NCBI GenBank assembly: GCA_024279865.1
Contig: JAJRRC010000019.1
Location: 1 to 43,695 of the forward strand
Direction: 5' to 3'
Origin: Planctomycetota bacterium
Lineage (GTDB): Bacteria > Planctomycetota > Phycisphaerae > Phycisphaerales > Phycisphaeraceae
DNA length: 43,695 bases
Position 1 is the stretch's first letter, and each line of letters begins with the position of its first letter. Of the stretch, positions 1 to 7,781 are shown piece after piece. Position numbers and translations under genes: made by a program. The notes beneath the pieces were generated by a model. That model searched no databases and had not been told where the DNA came from. It was given only the letters and a program-made list of their open reading frames with translations.

Positions 1-156
1 AGTCGTGTTGAGCATGTTTTTGGCGTGCAGTCTATGAAGATGGGCGATACGATTCTGCGATGTATTGGGCAGACGCGGGCACGGTGCAAAATTGGCCTCA
101 GAAACTTGTCTTATAATATTGATCGCTACGCCATGCTGGTGATTGCCATGGGATAA
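1..156 (+). CDS. IS5-family transposase, C-terminal 51 residues (partial)
   Basis: Open from the window edge in frame 1 to TAA at 154-156. The translation contains VEHVFGVQ near its start, followed by an Arg- and Gly-rich helix and NLSYNIDRYAML near the end. This is the typical end of IS5-family DDE transposases, with the last catalytic Glu expected in the VEHVFG block. Too short for my ORF cut-off, but the motif order is clear. The right-edge copy differs by one residue (Ile to Val) in the 39 shared codons, which suggests two recent copies of one element. Confidence 0.75.
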   Translation, partial: SRVEHVFGVQSMKMGDTILRCIGQTRARCKIGLRNLSYNIDRYAMLVIAMG

Positions 157-326
157 ATTGTCTCCATGTGTGGTCCATAAGCCACTCAACATAGAAAACA
201 TCTGCTTCAAAAGTCTCTACTGAGGCTGCAATCACAACAAGGCCGGTTCGCTTATTCAGGACAAGCATTTTGTGACCCTTCGTAAGGTCTCAAGAACTTG
301 TGAAAGGGAATAATTCAAAGTACCCT
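1..326 (+). mobile_element. IS5-family insertion sequence, 3' end (left copy)
   Basis: The 3' part of an insertion sequence: the end of a transposase gene (1-156) and about 170 bp of tail. Positions 39-326 match the reverse complement of 43408-43695 with nine mismatches in 288 positions by my hand alignment, so the tail belongs to the element. The match stops at AGGGTAC, which I take as the IS end. The other end and the target duplication lie outside the window. The element abuts an integrase-like remnant on its inner side and probably inserted into it. Confidence 0.75.
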
Positions 327-490
327 TGAGAATATTCTGGATGGTGGCACGTCCGATCTTACCCAGCCCCACCTTCTTCAACTCGCCGAGAATACGGCTA
401 CCCCCGGAAGTGCCCCCAACCATTTTCTACTGCCAGGCGATGAATGAATTGCCGAACATCCAACCGGGTTCGAGGCCGCCCGTCCTGTTC
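327..490 (-). pseudogene. Integrase/transposase N-terminal fragment, frameshifted and truncated
   Basis: On the minus strand the two frames together read GRPRTRLDVRQFIHRLAVEN, then WG, then SRILGELKKVGLGKIGRAT and IQNILK. This is the helix-turn-helix segment found ahead of the rve core in planctomycete integrase-type transposases (compare the common pattern NPxWGYxRIxGELKKLG). The frame breaks at 400-419, exactly where a G-rich element (GGGGGCACTTCCGGGGG on this strand) sits between WG and SRILG. The fragment ends at the IS boundary. No catalytic core remains, so it is a remnant. Confidence 0.5.
400..419. repeat. G-rich dispersed element inside the integrase remnant
   Basis: CCCCCGGAAGTGCCCCCAA on the plus strand. 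The same core occurs as a tandem repeat at 14581-14615 and inside the lptD-like gene at 16378-16400. Removing about 16 bp here would join the two halves of the integrase reading frame, so it looks inserted. Confidence 0.6.
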
Positions 491-587
491 GAAAAAGATT
501 AAAAAGGGTTGCGAACAGGGGCCGTTTTGCCTTTGGCCTTGCGATTCGGAATTGAATCTGCCACTTTTTCGTTCGTTTTCCCTTTGC

Positions 588-1433
588 TCAATAAATTTCA
601 GGCACAAATGTCTGGTCTGCCATGGGCGGCCGGGTATACGTGTTGTCTTTTTTTCTCTGAGGAAGGGCCAATGACGCAGGCGTCAGGTCCTTGTATTCGA
701 TCTGACTCAACAGATGTGCAATGCAGTTGAGCCTCGCACGTTTTTTGTCGTCCGCATGAACCACATGCCACGGACACTGCTTGGTATCAGTCACCGCGAA
801 CATCCGATCTTTGGCTTTGGAATATTCAACCCATTTTTCCCGGCTTTTTAAATCCATCGTCGATAATTTCCAACGCTTGATGGGATTGTCGATACGTCCC
901 TGAAAACGAGCTTCCTGCTCCTTGTCGCTGACGGAAAACCAGTATTTGATTATGATAATGCCACTGCGAAGGAGCATCCGTTCAAAATCCGGGCAGCTTC
1001 GCAGAAACTCGACATACTCATCCTTGGTACAAAACCCCATGACATGTTCGACCCCCGCGCGGTTGTACCAACTTCGATCAAAGAGTACCAATTCGCCGGC
1101 GGCAGGAAGCTGGGCGACATACCGTTGGAAATACCATTGCGTTTTTTCACGCTCGGTGGGTGTTCCCAACGCGACCACACGACAAATACGCGGATTGAGT
1201 GACTGGGTGATGCGTTTGATGGCACCGCCTTTTCCCGCAGCGTCGCGGCCTTCAAACAACACCACAACTTTTAGGCCTTGTTGTTGTATCCACTCTTGAA
1301 GTTTGACCAGTTCGACCTGCATTTTTCGCAGTTCTTTTTCATAGAACCGGGTCTTGAGCTTGGGACGTTGGTCTTCCTGTTGCTCGGTGTAAACAGATGT
1401 TTTGTCTTTCTTGTCATCACGGTTCTTGCTCAT
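588..1433 (-). CDS. ppk2: Polyphosphate kinase 2 (PPK2, class I-like)
   Basis: Transfers phosphate between polyphosphate and nucleoside diphosphates in the cytoplasm. 281 residues with the usual PPK2 layout: Walker A EGRDAAGKGG at about 61-70, Walker B FDRSWYN at about 118-124 and the lid segment NPIKRWKLS, followed by the conserved WxxxxADDKKRAR-type helix. I chose the ATG at 1433 because AAAGGA lies seven bases upstream; the frame is open 28 codons further to 1517, but without a ribosome-binding site. The first 25 or so residues are charged and not part of the fold. The length fits a one-domain PPK2. It stands alone, 270 bp downstream of the glnK terminator on the same strand. The class (ADP- versus GDP-using direction) cannot be settled from sequence alone. 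Confidence 0.92.
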   Translation of the reverse strand: MSKNRDDKKDKTSVYTEQQEDQRPKLKTRFYEKELRKMQVELVKLQEWIQQQGLKVVVLFEGRDAAGKGGAIKRITQSLNPRICRVVALGTPTEREKTQWYFQRYVAQLPAAGELVLFDRSWYNRAGVEHVMGFCTKDEYVEFLRSCPDFERMLLRSGIIIIKYWFSVSDKEQEARFQGRIDNPIKRWKLSTMDLKSREKWVEYSKAKDRMFAVTDTKQCPWHVVHADDKKRARLNCIAHLLSQIEYKDLTPASLALPQRKKDNTYTRPPMADQTFVPEIY

Positions 1434-1595
1434 GACGGTTCCTTTGCAACAGGGCGGTATTAGGATTGATCGGGTTTTTTTACCAGCCTGATCAGATAAT
1501 TCCACCATAAAATCCAAGAAACCATGAAATCGGTGTTTCCTGACAAGCCTCTCGCTTGACCCATGGCCTTGTGTGTCACGCGCTCTGGATGCTTC

Positions 1596-1633
1596 AAAAA
1601 AAAGTCCTGCTCCCTGGGCAGTGGGAGCAGGAC
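1596..1633 (-). terminator. Rho-independent terminator of the amtB-glnK unit
   Basis: Perfect 11-bp stem GTCCTGCTCCC / GGGAGCAGGAC (1604-1614 and 1623-1633) with an 8-base loop, followed on the minus strand by eight T (1596-1603). It lies 78 bp beyond the glnK stop codon. Confidence 0.9.
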
Positions 1634-1710
1634 CAACGTAAAAGGAGAATTCTGATACGCATTGCGTTTTTTAACGCGTTGGATTCTTTGTCAGTAATGC
1701 GACAAATTAC

Positions 1711-2049
1711 TTACAACGCATCGTTATCGGTTTCACCGGTTCGGATTCGGACGACCTTGCCTAATTCGTAGACAAAAATTTTGCCATCTCCGACGCTGTT
1801 GGAATGGGCGCTTTCTCGGATGGCTTCGATGGCCTTATCGAGATCTTCGCTTTTGACCGCAATTTTGAGGAGCACCTTGGGAACGAATCCCACATCAATG
1901 CGTGCTCCACGGTAACGTTCGGTATGTCCTTTTTGCTTGCCGAACCCTTTACATTCGAGGGCTGTACATCCGAAGATGCCCAATTCAGCAAGTTTGGCTT
2001 TGATTTTGTCGACCACAAAGGGTTTTACGACTGCTTCGATCATATGCAT
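1711..2049 (-). CDS. glnK: Nitrogen regulatory protein P-II (GlnK type)
   Basis: A 112-residue P-II signal protein, normally a trimer that binds ATP/ADP and 2-oxoglutarate and gates the ammonium channel encoded just upstream. The family signatures are present: KGFGKQKGHTERYRGA before the T-loop and GDGKIFV...VRIRTGE near the end. It aligns without gaps to E. coli GlnK, and the residue at position 51, the classical uridylylated Tyr, is Ile (YRGARI instead of YRGAEY); Tyr46 is kept. Control by uridylylation at Tyr51 is therefore not possible. The start at 2049 has GGAG about ten bases upstream, and M-H-M-I matches the usual MKLI start. It lies 40 bp after amtB and is surely cotranscribed with it. 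Confidence 0.95.
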   Translation of the reverse strand: MHMIEAVVKPFVVDKIKAKLAELGIFGCTALECKGFGKQKGHTERYRGARIDVGFVPKVLLKIAVKSEDLDKAIEAIRESAHSNSVGDGKIFVYELGKVVRIRTGETDNDAL

Positions 2050-2089
2050 AATTTTTTACTCCAAGGTTGGATTTTAAGTAATTGTCGGT

Positions 2090-3526
2090 TTAAATTTCGC
2101 CAGCTTCGTAACTCTTGATGTAGGTGCGTTGGAAGTCCGGGTAGGCAGCCATATCATGCTCGCCAAGGTCCAGCCCTTCAAGTTCTTCTTCTTCGGAGAC
2201 GCGGATGCCCATGGTAGCCTTGAGGAGACCAAAGACAATGGCGGCAAAGATGAATGCGGTCGCAAAGCAGGCAGCCGCACCTAGCAACTGAACGCCGAAG
2301 GTAGAGATATCCCCAAAGAGTGCGACACAGAGGGTGCCATAGATACCGCACACGCCGTGGACGGAGATTGCACCGACGGGGTCGTCGATTTTGAGTTTAT
2401 CAAAGAAGATCACACTGAAGTAGCACAACGCGCCACTGACTGCACCGATACCCACGATAGCTTCAATCCAGTTGGGGGTATCCGGGCCAGCGGTGATACC
2501 GACAAGGCCAGCAAGGATGCCGTTGAGTGCCATGGACAGGTCAGGTTTCCCGCCGAAGATCCAAGAGATCACTGCACAAGCCAAGCCGCCGCCGCAAGCT
2601 GCGAGGGTGGTGGTGACGAGAACGTAGGAGACGCCGCCAGCATTGGCGCTGAGTTCTGAACCGCCGTTAAAACCAAACCAGCCGAACCACAAGAGGAAGA
2701 CACCGATGGTCGCCAAAGGCATACTATGGCCTGGGATTGGATGGACCGAACCGTCGCGGCCGTACTTGCCGATACGAGGGCCGAGGATCATGGCTCCAGC
2801 AAGCGCACCAGCACCGCCTACTGTGTGGACAAGTGTGGAACCTGCAAAGTCTGCAAAGCCCATGGCATCCAACCAGCCGCCGCCCCATTTCCAGGAACCG
2901 GTGATGGGATAAAGAATACCCACAAACAAGACGGTAAAAATCAAAAACGGAAGCAATTTTACACGGCCGGCAACAGCACCCGAAACAATGGTCGCACAAG
3001 TGGCTGCGAACATGGCTTGGAACAAAAAGTCGGTCCAAACGGTGTAGCCTACGTTGTAAGCAGCGGTCACGCCTTCGTAATCGCCCGAATAAATGCCGCC
3101 CCCACCAATGCCAAAGCCAAACGCAAAAACGCCGTCGGCAATCCATTCACTGGGGTACATCATCTGCCAGCCGCAGATGGCAAACATAACGATACCAATC
3201 ATGGGGATCATGGTATTTTTGAACAAGATGTTCACGGTGTTCTTCGCTTGGGTCAGCCCGGATTCAACCATGGCAAAACCCAGATGCATGATAAAGACCA
3301 GCATGGCCGCGATCATGATCCAAAGGTTGTTCACTGTGAACATTTCTTCGGACACCTCAGCCTTGCTCCAGTCAAAGGCAGCCGGGGCTGCCGCTTCAAC
3401 CGTTTGGGCAGCCTGCGAGGCTTGTGCCACAACATCTTGGGCATGAACCGTCTCGCTGCCTAGCAAACCCAGTCCCAATACTCCAAGCATGCCCAAAAGC
3501 ATGATTCCATTCATTCGGCGTTTCAT
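2090..3526 (-). CDS. amtB: Ammonium transporter with signal peptide
   Basis: A 478-residue Amt/MEP/Rh channel for ammonium in the cytoplasmic membrane. An N-terminal signal peptide (hydrophobic stretch about 9-23, HAQ cleavage site near 29) precedes about 25 Ala-rich residues and then eleven membrane spans. Family landmarks: VESGLTQAKNTVN, the first channel His in LVHTVGGAGALAG, GWFGFNGGS, and the second His in ISVHGVCGIYGT. The ATG at 3526 is preceded by AAAGGAG at seven bases; the frame runs 43 codons further upstream without support. It is followed after 40 bp by glnK, the standard pairing in which the P-II T-loop plugs the channel. I looked for a sigma-54-type promoter upstream and did not find a convincing one. 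Confidence 0.95.
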   Translation of the reverse strand: MKRRMNGIMLLGMLGVLGLGLLGSETVHAQDVVAQASQAAQTVEAAAPAAFDWSKAEVSEEMFTVNNLWIMIAAMLVFIMHLGFAMVESGLTQAKNTVNILFKNTMIPMIGIVMFAICGWQMMYPSEWIADGVFAFGFGIGGGGIYSGDYEGVTAAYNVGYTVWTDFLFQAMFAATCATIVSGAVAGRVKLLPFLIFTVLFVGILYPITGSWKWGGGWLDAMGFADFAGSTLVHTVGGAGALAGAMILGPRIGKYGRDGSVHPIPGHSMPLATIGVFLLWFGWFGFNGGSELSANAGGVSYVLVTTTLAACGGGLACAVISWIFGGKPDLSMALNGILAGLVGITAGPDTPNWIEAIVGIGAVSGALCYFSVIFFDKLKIDDPVGAISVHGVCGIYGTLCVALFGDISTFGVQLLGAAACFATAFIFAAIVFGLLKATMGIRVSEEEELEGLDLGEHDMAAYPDFQRTYIKSYEAGEI

Positions 3527-4104
3527 TAACATTCTCCTTTGAAACCCTTTCATTATCTCTTCCCCAATGAACACGATGCTCATTGTGTGATTCCCTTCAA
3601 ATTGCAAAGACAATGCCTCGAAATCATGCAATTTAAAAACAAGCGATGTAACCACTTTTAGAATAAAAGCTTAAAAAAAAACAAATAAAATAAAATAATG
3701 CTAGAACTTATGCAAACGTACAGAACCTGACCATTGTTTAATCGTCATACGTGCAAAATGTTTAAAATTTAGGCAGGTCACTTCCAGAGAGGGAGGTCCA
3801 ACTCACCAGCAAGCTTCAGGAGCCTGCACTGGCGTCATACAGAATCAAATTGACTGGTGTTGCGCTTCGGAATTGAATCCACCGAAAACTTCTTTTTATG
3901 TGTCTTTTTGTGTTTTCTGTGGCCAACAACCTGTTCCTTCTCAATGGACGAACAAAGTCGTGTTAGAAGCACAAGAGCCTGCTTGTCATGATCGCATCAA
4001 AATCAGAACTGATCAGGATACGAGGCCCGTTTCACTGATGAAAAGGCCCGCTTCAACGCCCTTGGCGTTGCATCGCGGCTGGACCTTGTTAATCTTTACC
4101 CGTT
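3527..4104. other. 578-bp gap between amtB and pheT
   Basis: Divergent intergenic region that must hold the promoters of amtB (minus) and pheT (plus). It is AT-rich at 3660-3720. The 14-mer TTCGGAATTGAATC at 3866-3879 recurs exactly at 545-558. I see no convincing gene or riboswitch. Confidence 0.5.
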
Positions 4105-6120
4105 ATGAAAATCAGTCTCCATTGGCTTTATCGTTATCTTTTGGCCCCTGTTCCCTCTGATCAGGTGCAAGAATGCCTTGACCGTCAGGGATTCCCCATC
4201 GAAGCGTGCGAACCGCTTGAAGATGGCGACTTCTTAATCGACGCAGAGGTGACCTCCAATCGTTCAGATTGTCTGAGTCATCTGGGGCTTGCCCGGGAAG
4301 TGGCTGCAGGCGAAGGGCTTGAGTTACAGCCTCCTGTGATTGAAATCAATGAAACCGGGCCAGACGTTCAAACCCTTGCCCAGGTGGACAATCAGGATGA
4401 AGCACTCTGCCCGGTCTATACCGCTCGGGTGATCCAAGGCATCAAGGTCGGGCCAAGCCCCAACTGGCTCGTCAAAGCCCTCGAATCCATCGGCCTGCGA
4501 AGCGTCAACAACGTCGTCGATGTGACCAATTTTGTCTTAATGGAGATGGGGCAACCCTTACATACATTTGATCTGGCCAAACTCGCAGGCCAAAAAATCG
4601 TGGTTCGCAAGGCTTCCACAGGCGAAAAATTCAAAGCCATTGACGGGACCAGCCATACGCTCAATGACACGATGCTGGTGATTGCGGATGCTGAAAAACC
4701 CGTGGCTGTTGCTGGGGTGATGGGTGGGCTTGAGAGTGAAGTGACCGAAACAACCACGGATATTCTTCTTGAATCCGCTCGGTTTGATGCGCTATCCGTA
4801 CGTACCACTGGCCGTCGTTTGAAATTGTCCAGTGATTCAAGCTATCGTTTTGAGCGGGGGGTCGATCCGCTGGGTGTGGAGCGTGCTTCAATGCGGGCTG
4901 CTCAGCTGATCTGTGAACTGACAGGGGGCTCTTTGGCCACTGGGGTGATACGGGTTGGCGAACAGCCGCCATTGCCTCAAACGGTTAGTCTGCATCTTGA
5001 GCGATGCAATGATCTGATCGGCGTGACGATGGACCCCCAGCAGGTGGTGCAATGGCTGGATCGCCTGCAATTATCTCCTGTTCTTGAGGGCGACAAAGTC
5101 GTTTGCACGATTCCGACGTGGCGTGCGGATTTGCAGCGTGAGATTGATTTGGTTGAAGAAGTGGTGCGGATGTTTGGTCTGGATAATATTCCGACCCATA
5201 GTCGTATTAGCATTGAAGCGAGGCCGCCTCAGGTCGCCATTGCAGCGCGTCAGTTGTTGACGCGTGTGTTGGTGGCTCATGGTTATTATGAAACCATTAA
5301 CTTTAGTTTTGTGAACCCCAAGCAGGGCATGGGTTTTGTGCCCAAGGGCGAAGAGGCTCTTCAGATTGATGATGAACGTCGCAAGGCAGAGCCGATGCTT
5401 CGTCCGTCGGCTTTGCCGAGCTTGTTGGCTTGTCGAAAATCCAATCAGGACATGGGCAATCAGGCGGTTCAGTTGTTTGAATTGGCCTCGGTGTGGGTTC
5501 GTTTCAATGGTAAAATCGTTGAACGCCGTGAGCTGGCGTTGCTCGCTGATGTGGCAGAGCCTGGCGAAGCGATTCGTCGTTTGCGGGGTTTGGTCAGCGA
5601 ACTAGTCGAGCGTTTGGGCGGTTCGGTGTCCTTGGTTTTTAAGCAGACCAAAGAAGCGAATTACTCTGATGCGTTGGCGATTGAAGTGGCTGGCCAACGT
5701 CTTGGTACGCTTGGTTTGGTTGAGGGTGCTTGTCAGAATCAGTTTGACTTGCAGACGGCTGTGGTGGGGGCGACGTTTGATCTTGATGCGTTGATTGGCC
5801 TGTATCCACCTCAGCGAACGGTTGCTGCGTTGTGTCGGTTCCCTGGCATTGAGCGGGATTTGTCGGTGATCGTGGATAATGCTGTGACATGGGATCAGTT
5901 GTCTCAAGAGGTCCGAGCAGCAGAGCCTCAGTTGCTCGAAGACCTGCGATTTATCACCACCTATCGTGGCAAACCCATTGCCAAGGGACAAAAGAGTGTG
6001 AGCTTTCGCCTGTCTTTCCGTGATCCGACGGCCACGCTGCGTCACGATCAGGTGGACCCACAGATGGCTTTGGTCGTGGATCGACTGAAACAGTCGGTGG
6101 GCGCTCAGCTTCGAGACTAA
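4105..6120 (+). CDS. pheT: Phenylalanyl-tRNA synthetase beta chain, short form
   Basis: Beta subunit of the (alpha-beta)2 enzyme that charges tRNA-Phe. 671 residues against about 795-800 for the E. coli type. The N-terminal segment (MKISLHWLYRYLLAPVPSDQ, ending ACEPLEDGD) runs straight into FLIDAEVTSNRSDCLSHLGL, which in E. coli follows the EMAP-like tRNA-binding domain; about 120 residues (domain B2) are missing cleanly, with no frame damage. The B3/B4 editing region, the B5 domain (near 290-360) and the C-terminal ferredoxin-fold anticodon-binding domain (RFPGIERDLSVIVDN, then RLSFRDPTATLRHDQVD) are present. No pheS lies beside it in the window. No Shine-Dalgarno is visible before the ATG at 4105. 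A 3' dispersed element begins 19 bp after the stop. Confidence 0.93.
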   Translation: MKISLHWLYRYLLAPVPSDQVQECLDRQGFPIEACEPLEDGDFLIDAEVTSNRSDCLSHLGLAREVAAGEGLELQPPVIEINETGPDVQTLAQVDNQDEALCPVYTARVIQGIKVGPSPNWLVKALESIGLRSVNNVVDVTNFVLMEMGQPLHTFDLAKLAGQKIVVRKASTGEKFKAIDGTSHTLNDTMLVIADAEKPVAVAGVMGGLESEVTETTTDILLESARFDALSVRTTGRRLKLSSDSSYRFERGVDPLGVERASMRAAQLICELTGGSLATGVIRVGEQPPLPQTVSLHLERCNDLIGVTMDPQQVVQWLDRLQLSPVLEGDKVVCTIPTWRADLQREIDLVEEVVRMFGLDNIPTHSRISIEARPPQVAIAARQLLTRVLVAHGYYETINFSFVNPKQGMGFVPKGEEALQIDDERRKAEPMLRPSALPSLLACRKSNQDMGNQAVQLFELASVWVRFNGKIVERRELALLADVAEPGEAIRRLRGLVSELVERLGGSVSLVFKQTKEANYSDALAIEVAGQRLGTLGLVEGACQNQFDLQTAVVGATFDLDALIGLYPPQRTVAALCRFPGIERDLSVIVDNAVTWDQLSQEVRAAEPQLLEDLRFITTYRGKPIAKGQKSVSFRLSFRDPTATLRHDQVDPQMALVVDRLKQSVGAQLRD

Positions 6121-6138
6121 ATATGCTCTAAAGAATAA

Positions 6139-6214
6139 AGAATCCGACGCTTCGGCCTCGGGGCCTTAGCATTCGGCATTGTGATCGTCGCATGCAATTT
6201 GCGTGCGTGTCTGA
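6139..6214 (+). repeat. 3'-end dispersed element, copy 1 (modules A+B)
   Basis: Module A (6139-6184, beginning AGAATCCGACGCTTCGG) matches 23941-23982 and the reverse strand of 32426-32460, with about ten extra bases inside this copy. Module B (6185-6214) is a hairpin, GCATGC / GCGTGC around 6190-6206, followed by GTGTCT. It lies 19 bp downstream of the pheT stop, in the same orientation as pheT. There is no T run, so it is not a standard terminator. Confidence 0.6.
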
Positions 6215-6356
6215 CAACATCCCTAAAATACTTGAGCTTGGTTTTTGCGATACTTTTTGCGTATAGCTATGACAATGCCGAGCCCTGAACTCTCTTGGGT
6301 GAAGGGCCGGATTCTCTCCATCTCAAGGAATCCAAAGATTTTAATTGAACTCAAAT

Positions 6357-7397
6357 CTAATGCTGAGCTTCCCAGGCTGCTTCGTCTGGGGTGAAATATT
6401 GCACACGCACTTTTTTGAATTCACGGGTGCTCCACAATGCTTTGAAGTAGGGCAAGCCCGTCGCTTCTTGAATGCGTTCAAGGATCGCAATGGCATCTTC
6501 ATGAGAGCGGCCATGCACCATGGTGTACAGCGTGTAGGGTAAATCCTTGTAGCTGGGCCGATGGTAGCAGTGACTCACTTCATCAAACGTGGCGCACAGG
6601 GGGCCAATGACATCAATCTGATCTTCAGGGCAGGGCCACACCCCCATGGCATTGGCACCGAAGCCTGCTTTGCGGTGACGTAATACCGCACTGAAACGAC
6701 GCATCTGTTTGCGTTCAGAAAAACGCTTGCATGCAGCAATCAATTCCGCTTCGGTGCATTGAGCTTGCTGAGCCCAAAGTTCAAACGGCCGGGAGATCAG
6801 CGGAATGTCCTGTTGCAAGACAACCACCATTTTTCGGTCTGCATCGGTGAGCGTGTATTGACCAGCCTCGGCACGATCTTTGTGCGTAAAAGAGGTCGGA
6901 GAGGGCGATGCTGGAGCGGTTGCACTGGCGTGCATTTTCAGCTTCACGCCGATTTTGTACAGCTTGAGTGTCGGCAGCAACCGCGTGGACTGAGCACCAC
7001 TGAGGGCATGTAATTTATCCGCGGTTGCTTGGAGTCCCAATGAACTGCTGGGACTGACTGCCAGGGTGTACCAAAGATTAAAATCATGGTCCCGTTGATA
7101 GTTGTGCGAAACGCCTGGATGTCCACTGACAATCGCGGCAGCAGCTTCAAGTTGGTCCGGTTCATAGCGGGCTGCGACGAGGCTGGACTTGTAGCCGAGA
7201 GACTGGGTATCAAAAATCGCAGAGATTTGGCGAATGATTCCTTGTTCATCGCGGAGAATTTTGAGTCTTGCCAAGCAGGTTTCTTCAGAGATATCCAATT
7301 CCTTCGCCAAGTCGGCAAAGGGCTCTGATGTAAAAGGAATCGACCGTTGGATGCGGTCAAGTAAGAGGCCATCGAGGTCAGAGTGGGTGTCTTGCAT
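6357..7397 (-). CDS. ahbAB: Siroheme decarboxylase, AhbA-AhbB fusion
   Basis: Removes two carboxyl groups from siroheme to give 12,18-didecarboxysiroheme, the first step of the siroheme-dependent heme pathway. 346 residues made of two tandem Lrp/AsnC-like halves. Half one (about 8-165) has a winged helix (LAKELDISEETCLARLKIL) and the effector fold with YQRDHDFNLWYTLAV. Half two (about 185-340) has a second winged helix, then RRFSAVLRHRKAGFGANAMG and SHCYHRPSYKDLPYTLYTMV, the hallmark of AhbB/NirDLGH proteins. Elsewhere AhbA and AhbB are usually separate chains; here they are joined by a linker rich in Ala, Ser and Pro. No clear ribosome-binding site precedes the ATG at 7397. The neighbours encode the next enzymes of the path. 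Confidence 0.88.
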   Translation of the reverse strand: MQDTHSDLDGLLLDRIQRSIPFTSEPFADLAKELDISEETCLARLKILRDEQGIIRQISAIFDTQSLGYKSSLVAARYEPDQLEAAAAIVSGHPGVSHNYQRDHDFNLWYTLAVSPSSSLGLQATADKLHALSGAQSTRLLPTLKLYKIGVKLKMHASATAPASPSPTSFTHKDRAEAGQYTLTDADRKMVVVLQQDIPLISRPFELWAQQAQCTEAELIAACKRFSERKQMRRFSAVLRHRKAGFGANAMGVWPCPEDQIDVIGPLCATFDEVSHCYHRPSYKDLPYTLYTMVHGRSHEDAIAILERIQEATGLPYFKALWSTREFKKVRVQYFTPDEAAWEAQH

Positions 7398-7398
7398 G

Positions 7399-7437
7399 TT
7401 TTTTAGTTATCAGTTATCGGTTGGTCAGTAAAAGAAG
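7399..7437 (+). repeat. TCAGTTATCAG-type element, copy 1
   Basis: TTTTTTAGTTATCAGTTATC at 7399-7418, then GGTTGGTCAGTAAAAGAAG. The same framework (T run, TAG, iterated TATCAG, TCAGTAA, purines) recurs at 13038-13077 and 23905-23939. It lies immediately before the ahbAB start codon and may have displaced its leader. Confidence 0.6.
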
Positions 7438-7484
7438 ACGATTCCAATACAGAAGACTGGTTGTCTTTAGAATGATACCGAATT

Positions 7485-7781
7485 TTATTGATGCCTGATA
7501 GCGGGCTTCTGTTTGTGATTCTGTTGGGTGGATTCAAAGGAGACATGGTTGTCATTGAAGCCCACACTCCCACGCCATTCGTTGACGGTAGTGGAAGTGG
7601 GATTGGTGTGGACAGACTTGATATACTTGCCGCCAACACCCACTGGCCCAGTGTCAATGGTGCCATCATTGTCCATGGGACGATCACAGATCACAATCGC
7701 TTCGCTGTTGGAAGTGTCTCGCCATTCGTTTTTGCGTTGATTGTCGTTGGTGCCTGAATCCCTTATTTTTACGGCTTCCAC
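7485..7781 (-). pseudogene. Fragment of a type II secretion/pilus pseudopilin, C-terminal part
   Basis: The minus-strand frame reads RKNEWRDTSNSEAIVICDRP, a Gly/Thr-rich stretch, KSVHTNPTSTTVNEWRGSVG, then FNDNHVSFESTQ. This resembles the C-terminal region of the planctomycete PulG-like pseudopilins, in which a short strand ending in a D/N-x-H-V-x-F motif closes the fold (the H-X9-DG type). There is no prepilin N-terminus: the frame begins inside the end of ahbD and the last dozen residues lose the pattern. I read it as a gene fragment left between ahbD and ahbAB. A small intact protein cannot be excluded. The remainder of the gap between these two genes (7398-7484) holds only the TCAGTTATCAG element. 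Confidence 0.4.

Noticed and set aside
2726-3463. A 245-codon frame on the plus strand over amtB
   Set aside because: It is antisense to a certain amtB gene, has Gly/His/Thr-rich composition typical of shadow frames, and no family pattern.
3527-3870. A sigma-54 promoter for amtB
   Set aside because: No TGGCAC-N5-TTGC-like pair on the minus strand at suitable distance.
3873-4160. A 95-codon plus-strand frame before pheT
   Set aside because: It overlaps the pheT start in another frame, has no recognisable pattern and no ribosome-binding site.
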